From assembly GCA_002333205.1 (NCBI GenBank), contig DDAD01000113.1, forward strand, positions 81,974 to 88,897: a DNA stretch of 6,924 nt. Reading direction: 5' to 3'. The notes under the pieces were generated by a model, which searched no databases, had not been told where the DNA came from, and saw only the letters and a program-made list of their open reading frames with translations. The DNA comes from Pedobacter sp. UBA2067. GTDB lineage: Bacteria > Bacteroidota > Bacteroidia > Sphingobacteriales > Sphingobacteriaceae. The first letter of the stretch is position 1; every line of letters starts with the position of its first letter. Shown here piece after piece: positions 1 to 6,057 of the stretch. The translations under genes and the position numbers were made by a program.

Positions 1-607
1 TCCGGAGGCATTGGCCCTACCGGAGCAGCTGATCCAGAAAATTCCGCCACGTCCTTCAGGTTATCCAGCTTCAATAGAAACGTTCAAAGGGCATACCGGA
101 CCAACATTCGACCCTATAGCAGCAGCAGAGTCTGCCGCCAGCACAACACTATCGTACCTGCTGGATGCCGAACGTGCCAGTCGCCTGATTGAATACAATG
201 CAAGGGATAAGCAATATCCAAGCTTCATAGAAGTGGCAGACCGGCTGATTAAAGAAACCTGGAAAGCGGGTAAAGTGAAAGGCTATCAAGGGGAATGTCA
301 AACCGTGGTGAACAACCAGGTGCTGAAGTATCTGATCATGCTGGCAGCAAATACCAGGGCATCAGAAATTGTACGCGGACAGGCATTATATGAGCTCGAG
401 GAGCTTAAAACCTGGATGAACAACAAACTGGCGAATGCAGATGCAAGGGATAAGGCAACTTACCTGTTTGCACTTTCGCAAATTGATGAATTTAAAAGGG
501 AGCCTAATAAGTTTGTAACGCCTGAACCTACGGAAATGCCGCCGGGCGCACCTATCGGCATGCCCGGCATGGATTTCTTAAGTCAATGCAGCTACAACGC
601 CCAATAA
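1..607 (+). CDS. Zinc-dependent metalloprotease, C-terminal part (5' end outside the window)
   Basis: The reading frame is open from base 2 and ends at TAA 605-607, giving about 201 visible residues. The TTG at 11 is internal, not a start. Recognisable family stretches are the PPRPSGY segment followed by FKGHTGPTFDPIAAAE, the TTLSYLL and ERASRLIEYNARD helices, and a proline/glycine-rich end containing PPGAPIG. These match my memory of the C-terminal region of the large (roughly 800-900 residue) Bacteroidota zinc-dependent metalloproteases with DUF5117/DUF4953 (met-zincin) domains. The catalytic HExxH motif would lie upstream and cannot be checked here, so activity and export signal are unseen. 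The family is thought to act in the cell envelope or outside the cell on unknown substrates. The stop codon directly abuts the stop of the opposing rhodanese gene. Assignment rests on motif recall only. Confidence 0.8.
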   Translation, partial: PEALALPEQLIQKIPPRPSGYPASIETFKGHTGPTFDPIAAAESAASTTLSYLLDAERASRLIEYNARDKQYPSFIEVADRLIKETWKAGKVKGYQGECQTVVNNQVLKYLIMLAANTRASEIVRGQALYELEELKTWMNNKLANADARDKATYLFALSQIDEFKREPNKFVTPEPTEMPPGAPIGMPGMDFLSQCSYNAQ

Positions 608-1060
608 CTACTTAGCCATAGGATAACCTTTATCTGTCCAATCCGCTTTAATGCTGGTTGGAAGATTGAGGATCTTCGCATTGGTATAGCCCAGCTTTTG
701 CAGCAATGCAAAAGCTGGTTTTACATTAGGGCAGTGCTCAAATGGGCAACAGCCGCAATAAATTACAATCGGGCTGGTTTTGGGTTTATCTTTTAACTCG
801 GATTTAAGCTGTGCCAGCCCCTCTTCTTTACTTGCTGCCGCAAGCTTCTTCGCACCTTTTATGTTGCCTACAAACCCGATGTTGTAGATGGTCGGCTTCG
901 CCGCTCTTGGATTCTCAAGAATGTTAACCAATGTCTTGGTTCCCATCAGGTACTTGTCTGGCCAAACCTGCTTTTTAAGACTGAGGTCCTGTGCCTTAGC
1001 TGTCACCCCGAACAGCAAGCAAGCCAATATATTTATGCAAAGGAATTTAAACTTTCTCAT
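608..1060 (-). CDS. Exported rhodanese-like domain protein with a Cys-rich active-site loop
   Basis: The protein has 150 residues from ATG 1060-1058 to TAG 610-608. A longer form starting at 1099 adds 13 residues, but the likely promoter lies inside that extension, so I prefer 1060. The N-terminus looks like a Sec signal peptide: MRKFKF, a hydrophobic core (LACLLFGV), then AKA before Q24, suggesting cleavage near residue 23-24 and a periplasmic or secreted protein. The C-terminal half shows a rhodanese-type loop after a beta strand: IVIYCGCCPFEHCPN, with Cys102, Cys104, Cys105 and Cys110, then PAFALLQKLGYTNAKIL and DWTDKGYP, the usual rhodanese ending. Canonical rhodaneses carry a single sulfur-accepting Cys in this loop. 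The cluster of four suggests persulfide chemistry, thiol redox or metal binding (inference). The substrate is unknown. It is divergent from the SAM-riboswitch-controlled metH operon, but functional linkage is unproven. Confidence 0.85.
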   Translation of the reverse strand: MRKFKFLCINILACLLFGVTAKAQDLSLKKQVWPDKYLMGTKTLVNILENPRAAKPTIYNIGFVGNIKGAKKLAAASKEEGLAQLKSELKDKPKTSPIVIYCGCCPFEHCPNVKPAFALLQKLGYTNAKILNLPTSIKADWTDKGYPMAK

Positions 1061-1076
1061 AACTGCTATTTTTAGG

Positions 1077-1109
1077 TAAAGATAGAGGCTCCGTTTCAAA
1101 GGGCAGCAA
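1077..1109 (-). promoter_or_regulatory. Candidate Bacteroidota-type promoter for the rhodanese gene
   Basis: Read on the minus strand there is TTG (1109-1107), a 22-nt spacer, and TATCTTTA (1084-1077). This is one mismatch from the Bacteroidota -7 consensus TAnnTTTG, and the spacer is within the reported 17-23 nt range. Transcription would begin around 1070, leaving a very short leader before the ATG at 1060. This supports that start over the one at 1099. No clear Shine-Dalgarno sequence precedes the ATG. Called by eye only. Confidence 0.4.
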
Positions 1110-1188
1110 TCCTATTCAGAATAATATTTGGAGCAGCGCACTTGATTGGTTACGCTTTGCAATTTAATTGGCTTAAAATCCATTTTTC

Positions 1189-1219
1189 TTGTTTTATACT
1201 ATTCTTTGTTGCATTTTTG
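1189..1219 (+). promoter_or_regulatory. Candidate promoter of the metH-metF operon
   Basis: There is TTG at 1189-1191, a 20-nt spacer, and CATTTTTG at 1212-1219, one mismatch from the Bacteroidota -7 consensus TAnnTTTG. The predicted transcript start, about 5-7 nt downstream at 1224-1226, coincides with the first base of riboswitch helix P1. That agreement is independent support for the call. An alternative -7 element (TATTCTTTG, 1200-1208) has a spacing error and fits less well. The region is AT-rich, as expected for a promoter. Confidence 0.5.
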
Positions 1220-1224
1220 TAGCT

Positions 1225-1332
1225 GCTTATAAAGAAAGATGGAGGGACAGACCCTGCGAAGTCTTAGCAACCTGTGCTTACAAGGTGCTACATTCTACTG
1301 AAGCCTTTTCATCGGGCAACAGAAAGATAAGT
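1225..1332 (+). promoter_or_regulatory. SAM-I (S-box) riboswitch aptamer
   Basis: This is an mRNA leader element that binds S-adenosylmethionine and turns down methionine genes. The conserved S-box segments appear in order: AAGAAAGATGGAGGGAC (1232-1248), CCCTGCGAAGTCT (1252-1264), GCAACC (1267-1272), AAGGTGCTA (1282-1290) and AGAAAGATAAG (1321-1331). Helices can be drawn: P1 CTTAT 1226-1230 with ATAAG 1327-1331; upper P2 AGAC 1249-1252 with GTCT 1261-1264; P3 CCTGT 1271-1275 with ACAAGG 1280-1285 (one bulged A); P4 TTCT 1293-1296 with AGAA 1321-1324, topped by GCC 1303-1305 with GGC 1315-1317. Position directly upstream of metH-metF fits the known role of the class. Ligand identity comes from the class, not from measurement. 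Confidence 0.93.
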
Positions 1333-1424
1333 GATTCGAATCCTACCCCGGAATCTTGACTAAGCCTTTCGCATACAAGCCTTTGCAACAATCTGCAAAT
1401 GCAGTATGCTTAATTACCCTGGAA
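1333..1424 (+). promoter_or_regulatory. Leader between SAM riboswitch and metH (likely expression platform)
   Basis: These 92 nt should carry the switch output, but I see no intrinsic terminator: no GC-rich hairpin is followed by a T-run. A weak pairing is possible between GATTC 1333-1337 and GAATC 1351-1355, with GATTCGAATC 1333-1342 itself palindromic. A 4-bp hairpin CTGC/GCAG lies at 1393-1404. The octamer AAGCCTTT occurs at 1362-1369 and 1377-1384, repeating the copy inside riboswitch P4 (1301-1308). Two tiny ATG reading frames sit just before metH: 1399-1413 (MQYA) and 1406-1435 (MLNYPGNEH, overlapping the metH start). The mode of control (translation, Rho or other) cannot be read from the sequence. 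Confidence 0.4.
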
Positions 1425-4400
1425 ATGAGCATTAGAGAAGAACTCGAGAAACGCATACTGATTATTGATGGTGCTATGGGCACCATGATCCAAAGATACC
1501 AGCTTACAGAAGCTGATTTCAGAGGAGAAAGGTTCAAGGATCATCCTTGTGACCTTAAAGGAAATAACGATTTATTAAATCTTACGCGCCCTGATGTGAT
1601 CAAGGCGATCCATCTGGAATACCTTAAAGCAGGTGCGGACATCATAGAAACCAACACCTTTAGCACACAGCGGATCTCCATGGCTGACTACCAGATGGAA
1701 GATCTTTCTTATGAACTCAGTTTTGAAGGTGCACGCCTGGCCAAAGAAACGGTGCGGGCGTTTATGGCTGAAATTCCGGAGCGCAGGTGCTTCGTTGCAG
1801 GTGCAATCGGTCCGACAAACCGCACCTTGTCCATGTCGCCAGATGTGAACGACCCGGGTTACCGGGCGATCTACTTCGACGAGCTGGAAGCGGCCTATAG
1901 CGAGCAGGTTCGGGGATTGGTGGATGGCGGTGCTGATGTACTGTTAATTGAAACCATCTTTGATACGCTGAATGCCAAGGCTGCGATTGTGGCCATCAAG
2001 AAATATGAACATGAAATAGGCCGTAAGCTGGAGATCATGATCTCGGGTACCATTACGGATGCTTCTGGCAGAACGCTTTCTGGCCAAACCGCTGAAGCAT
2101 TCTTAAACTCGGTTGCCCATGCAAAGCCGCTAAGTATTGGATTCAACTGTGCGCTTGGTGCAAAAGAGATGCGCCCGCACATTGAAGAGCTTTCTGCAAA
2201 AGCAGGCTGCTACATCTCCGCCTATCCGAATGCAGGATTACCGAACGAGTTTGGCGCCTATGATGAGCAGCCACATGAAACCGCACACTTTGTGGAAGAT
2301 TTCATTGAACATGGCTTTGTGAATATCGTGGGTGGCTGCTGCGGCACTACGCCAGATCACATCAAGTGTATTGCAGGGAAAGCTAAAAATGTAAAACCCA
2401 GGAAGATTCCGGCAGTTGACATGTACCTGCGTCTGAGCGGACTGGAACCTGTTACCATAACTCCGGAAAGTATCTTCGTAAATATCGGCGAACGGACCAA
2501 TATTACCGGTTCTCCTAAATTCTCCAAGTTAATCCTTGGCGGTGATTATGAAGGCGCGCTCAGCGTAGCCCGCCAACAGGTGGAAGGTGGTGCGCAGATC
2601 ATCGATGTGAACATGGATGAGGGTATGATCGATTCGGAGGCTGCAATGACGAAGTTCCTGAATCTGATTGCCTCAGAACCGGATATTTCTAAGCTGCCCA
2701 TCATGATCGACTCCTCCAAATGGACGGTTATTGAAGCTGGCTTGAAGTGTATTCAGGGTAAGGGGATTGTAAACTCCATCTCCCTGAAAGAAGGTGAAGA
2801 GAAATTTAAAGAGAGTGCCAGGAAGATCATGCAGTATGGTGCAGCCGTGGTGGTAATGGCTTTCGATGAACAAGGACAGGCAGACAATCTGGAACGCAGG
2901 ATTGAGATCTGTCAGCGTTCATATGATATCCTGGTGAACGAGGTGGGCTTCTACCCTGCCGACATTATCTTCGACCCGAACATCCTGACTGTGGGTACAG
3001 GACTGGAGGAGCATAACAACTACGCAGTAGATTTCATCAATGCCACTCGTTGGATTAAAGAAAACCTGCCACATGCACATGTAAGTGGTGGTGTATCCAA
3101 CATATCTTTCTCTTTCCGAGGAAACAACACGGTGCGTGAAGCCATGCATTCCGCATTTTTGTACCATGCCATTAAGGCTGGTTTAACGATGGGTATTGTG
3201 AATGCCGGCATGTTGGAGGTGTATGAAGAAATTCCGCCTGTACTGCTGGAATTGGTGGAAGATGTACTTTTCAACCGCCGCGATGATGCCACAGAGCGCC
3301 TGGTGGAATATGCCGATACGATTAAAAGTAAAGGCAAAGAAGTGGTACGTGATGAAGCCTGGCGCAAAGGGACCGTTGAAGAAAGATTATCCCACGCCCT
3401 GGTGAAAGGGATCATAGAGTACCTTGACGACGATGTTGAAGAGGCTCGTCAGCAATATGCGAAGCCCATTCAGGTTATTGAAGGACCTTTGATGGATGGT
3501 ATGAACATCGTGGGTGACTTATTTGGCGCTGGAAAGATGTTCCTGCCGCAAGTGGTAAAGTCTGCCCGCGTAATGAAGAAAGCGGTTGCCTACTTACTGC
3601 CCTTTATAGAGCAGGAAAAGCTGGACAACCCTGATGGAAATCAGAGTTCATCTGCCGGCAAGGTACTTATGGCTACCGTAAAAGGCGATGTTCACGACAT
3701 CGGTAAGAACATTGTGGGTGTAGTACTTGCCTGCAACAACTTCGAGGTGGTGGATATGGGTGTGATGGTACCTGCACAGGACATCATCAAAAAAGCCAGA
3801 GAGATCAATGCAGACATCATTGGCCTCAGCGGATTGATCACTCCATCATTGGACGAAATGGTACATTTCGCGAAAGAAATGGAGCGTGAAGGTTTTACCA
3901 TTCCATTGATCATTGGCGGGGCAACAACTTCAAGGATTCACGTGGCGGTGAAGGTGGCACCACATTACTCCGGTCCTGCCATCCATGTGCTTGATGCATC
4001 CAGAAGTGTAACCGTTTGCAGCTCATTGCTTAACCAACAAAACAAAGATGAATACATCAGTGGCATTCGTGCAGAATATGAAAAAGCAAGGATAGCACAC
4101 TTAAATAAACGATCGGACAAGCGCTTTAAAAGCATTGAAGCGGCGCGTTCCGATAAGTTTCAGATCGACCTATCAAAGGTGGCACCGAAACCAAAGTTCC
4201 TCGGCACGAAAATCATACATGACTTCCCTTTGGAAGAACTTGTACCGTATATCGACTGGACGCCTTTCTTCCATACCTGGGAGTTGAGGGGCAGTTTCCC
4301 GAAGATCTTTGAAGACGCCTATGTAGGTGAAGTTGCGAAGAAACTGTACGCGGACGCGCAGACCATGCTCCAGCAGATCGTGTCTGAAAAGCTCTTGAAA

Positions 4401-5084
4401 GCTAAAGCAGTGATCGGCTTCTGGCCGGCAAACACCATAGGTGATGACATCAAGCTCGACGTCAACGGAGCATCCGTAACGATCCATACCCTACGTCAGC
4501 AGGGTGAGAAAGTTGCCGGAGATCCCTACTATGCACTTTCAGATTTCATTGCACCAGCGGAAACCGGTGTGGCAGATTACTTTGGAGGTTTTGCTCTAAC
4601 AGCAGGTATTGGCTGTGATGAGCTGGTAGCTGAATACGAGCGCAACCATGATGATTACAACAGCATCCTGGTAAAAGCACTTGCCGACAGGCTTGCTGAA
4701 GCATTTGCAGAGAAGATGCATGAGCTGGTACGTACCGAGTACTGGGGCTATGCACCTGAAGAGACTTTCAGCAATGAAGAACTTATCAAAGAGAAATATG
4801 TAGGCATTCGCCCTGCGCCAGGTTATCCCGCATGTCCGGACCATACGGAAAAGGGAACGCTGTTCGCACTGCTGGATGCCGAAAACCAAATTGGCCTCAA
4901 GATCACGGAAAGTTATGCCATGTATCCTACCGCAGCGGTAAGCGGCTTTTATTTCTCACACCCAGAATCCAGGTACTTTGGTCTGGGTAAAATAGATAAA
5001 GACCAGGTTGCCGATTATGCGATCCGAAAAGGCATGTCGCTGGAAGAAGCAGAGCGCTGGCTCGGACCAAACTTAGCCTACTAA
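1425..5084 (+). CDS. metH: Cobalamin-dependent methionine synthase MetH
   Basis: Cytosolic enzyme (EC 2.1.1.13) moving the methyl of 5-methyl-THF via methylcobalamin to homocysteine, giving methionine and THF. It has 1219 residues, close to the 1227 of E. coli MetH, with all modules fused and in order. The homocysteine domain (about 1-325) has zinc ligands Cys242 (GFNCALG), Cys305 and Cys306 (GGCCGTTP). The pterin-binding domain begins near GERTNITGS at 355. The cobalamin cap is about 640-735. The B12 domain carries DVHDIGKN with axial His757. The AdoMet reactivation domain (about 900-1215) has Asp944 (DWTPFF) and RPAPGYPACP starting at Arg1129. These positions track the E. coli residues within a few numbers. 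I chose ATG 1425 because MSIREELEKRILIIDGAMGTM aligns with known N-termini; the in-frame TTG 1356 would add 23 unrelated residues. It is first in an operon with metF under the SAM riboswitch. No missing key residue or frameshift seen. Confidence 0.98.
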   Translation: MSIREELEKRILIIDGAMGTMIQRYQLTEADFRGERFKDHPCDLKGNNDLLNLTRPDVIKAIHLEYLKAGADIIETNTFSTQRISMADYQMEDLSYELSFEGARLAKETVRAFMAEIPERRCFVAGAIGPTNRTLSMSPDVNDPGYRAIYFDELEAAYSEQVRGLVDGGADVLLIETIFDTLNAKAAIVAIKKYEHEIGRKLEIMISGTITDASGRTLSGQTAEAFLNSVAHAKPLSIGFNCALGAKEMRPHIEELSAKAGCYISAYPNAGLPNEFGAYDEQPHETAHFVEDFIEHGFVNIVGGCCGTTPDHIKCIAGKAKNVKPRKIPAVDMYLRLSGLEPVTITPESIFVNIGERTNITGSPKFSKLILGGDYEGALSVARQQVEGGAQIIDVNMDEGMIDSEAAMTKFLNLIASEPDISKLPIMIDSSKWTVIEAGLKCIQGKGIVNSISLKEGEEKFKESARKIMQYGAAVVVMAFDEQGQADNLERRIEICQRSYDILVNEVGFYPADIIFDPNILTVGTGLEEHNNYAVDFINATRWIKENLPHAHVSGGVSNISFSFRGNNTVREAMHSAFLYHAIKAGLTMGIVNAGMLEVYEEIPPVLLELVEDVLFNRRDDATERLVEYADTIKSKGKEVVRDEAWRKGTVEERLSHALVKGIIEYLDDDVEEARQQYAKPIQVIEGPLMDGMNIVGDLFGAGKMFLPQVVKSARVMKKAVAYLLPFIEQEKLDNPDGNQSSSAGKVLMATVKGDVHDIGKNIVGVVLACNNFEVVDMGVMVPAQDIIKKAREINADIIGLSGLITPSLDEMVHFAKEMEREGFTIPLIIGGATTSRIHVAVKVAPHYSGPAIHVLDASRSVTVCSSLLNQQNKDEYISGIRAEYEKARIAHLNKRSDKRFKSIEAARSDKFQIDLSKVAPKPKFLGTKIIHDFPLEELVPYIDWTPFFHTWELRGSFPKIFEDAYVGEVAKKLYADAQTMLQQIVSEKLLKAKAVIGFWPANTIGDDIKLDVNGASVTIHTLRQQGEKVAGDPYYALSDFIAPAETGVADYFGGFALTAGIGCDELVAEYERNHDDYNSILVKALADRLAEAFAEKMHELVRTEYWGYAPEETFSNEELIKEKYVGIRPAPGYPACPDHTEKGTLFALLDAENQIGLKITESYAMYPTAAVSGFYFSHPESRYFGLGKIDKDQVADYAIRKGMSLEEAERWLGPNLAY

Positions 5085-5103
5085 AATTACCATCTATACG
5101 TAC

Positions 5104-6057
5104 ATGAAAATAACCGAACATATAAGCAAAGCCGAAGGCAAGACCTTATTTTCTTTCGAACTACTTCCGCCCATCAAAGGAAAAAGCATCAACGACATCT
5201 ACAATGCGATTGATCCTTTGATGGAATTTAACCCACCCTTCATTGATGTAACCTACCACCGGGAGGACTATATCTACAAGCAACACGACAGTGGACTGCT
5301 GGAAAAGCTCACTTACCGCAAGCGCCCGGGCACAGTAGCGATCTGTGCAGCAATTATGAACCGGTATAAAGTGGATGCTGTACCACACCTGATCTGTGGT
5401 GGTTTCACCAAAGAAGAAACGGAGAATGCGCTGATCGATCTTCAGTTTCTGGGGATCGACAATGTACTTGTGCTGCGGGGCGATGCAAGACATGCAGATG
5501 CCCATTTCGTTCCGACACCAGGCGGACACGCCTACGCTTCAGAATTACTGAACCAGGTGATTGAAATGAACCACGGTAAGTACCTCTATGAAGATCACTC
5601 TGCTTTTAAAACGGAGTTCTGCGTTGGTGTTGCCGGTTATCCGGAAAAACACTTCGAAGCACCGAATATGAAGACCGACTTTAAGTACCTGAAACAAAAG
5701 GTAGATATGGGTGCAGAATTCATTGTAACACAGATGTTCTTCGACAACAAGAAGTATGTTGATTTCGTGAATTGCTGCCGTGAAAACGGCATTAACGTAC
5801 CCATTATACCTGGGCTGAAGCCAATTACTTCTTCCAAGCAATTGATCAGTTTACCAAAGATCTTCCACATCGACCTGCCGGAAGACTTAAGTGAAGCAAT
5901 TTCAGATTGCAAGAACGAAGCGGCAGTAAAAGAACTTGGCGTAGAATGGATGATCGCACAATGTAAAGAGCTGATGGACCTCGGGGTACCCGTGCTGCAT
6001 TTCTACACCATGAGTAATCCGGAGCCCACCAGAAAGATTGCACAGGCGATATTTTAG
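5104..6057 (+). CDS. metF: 5,10-methylenetetrahydrofolate reductase MetF
   Basis: Cytosolic flavoprotein (FAD, TIM barrel) reducing 5,10-methylene-THF to 5-methyl-THF with NAD(P)H, the methyl donor for MetH. It has 317 residues against 296 in E. coli MetF, so it is the compact bacterial form without the eukaryotic regulatory domain. Visible motifs are FSFELLPP with Glu19 (equivalent to catalytic Glu28 of E. coli), VLVLRGD with Asp127 (equivalent to Asp120, near the flavin), and VTQMFFD with Gln210 (equivalent to Gln183, folate contact). VPIIPGLKPI and PVLHFYTMS follow near the C-terminus, as is usual in the family. ATG 5104 is 19 nt after the metH stop with no promoter or terminator between, so the two genes are almost certainly co-transcribed and share SAM riboswitch control. 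The TAG stop overlaps the opposing thrC stop by 4 nt. Confidence 0.97.
   Translation: MKITEHISKAEGKTLFSFELLPPIKGKSINDIYNAIDPLMEFNPPFIDVTYHREDYIYKQHDSGLLEKLTYRKRPGTVAICAAIMNRYKVDAVPHLICGGFTKEETENALIDLQFLGIDNVLVLRGDARHADAHFVPTPGGHAYASELLNQVIEMNHGKYLYEDHSAFKTEFCVGVAGYPEKHFEAPNMKTDFKYLKQKVDMGAEFIVTQMFFDNKKYVDFVNCCRENGINVPIIPGLKPITSSKQLISLPKIFHIDLPEDLSEAISDCKNEAAVKELGVEWMIAQCKELMDLGVPVLHFYTMSNPEPTRKIAQAIF

Noticed and set aside
1010..1030. Lipoprotein signal (ILAC, Cys14) in the rhodanese-like protein
   Set aside because: The hydrophobic stretch before this Cys is too short and the -2 position does not fit the lipobox. The AKA site near residue 23 suits signal peptidase I better.
888..1079. 63-codon plus-strand frame opposite the rhodanese signal peptide
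   Set aside because: Antisense to a convincing gene, with no promoter or motif support.
1061..1099. 13-residue N-terminal extension of the rhodanese-like protein from ATG 1099
   Set aside because: It would place the start upstream of the likely -7 element and spoil the signal peptide, which begins naturally at Met 1060.
1334..1350. tRNA 3'-end look-alike (TTCGAATC followed by CTACCCCG) just after the riboswitch
   Set aside because: The flanking bases do not form a T-arm stem (AGTGA cannot pair with CCTAC), and no anticodon or D arm lies upstream, where the riboswitch sits. Probably coincidence.
1356..1424. In-frame N-terminal extension of MetH from TTG 1356
   Set aside because: The 23 extra residues do not resemble MetH N-termini, and the ATG at 1425 gives the expected length and alignment.
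3020..3415. 131-codon minus-strand reading frame inside metH
   Set aside because: Low-complexity Ser/Arg-rich translation with no recognisable motif, antisense to conserved MetH pterin and cap sequence. A shadow frame.
5161..5529. 122-codon minus-strand reading frame inside metF
   Set aside because: Fully antisense to conserved MetF sequence, with no start context or recognisable domain. A shadow frame.
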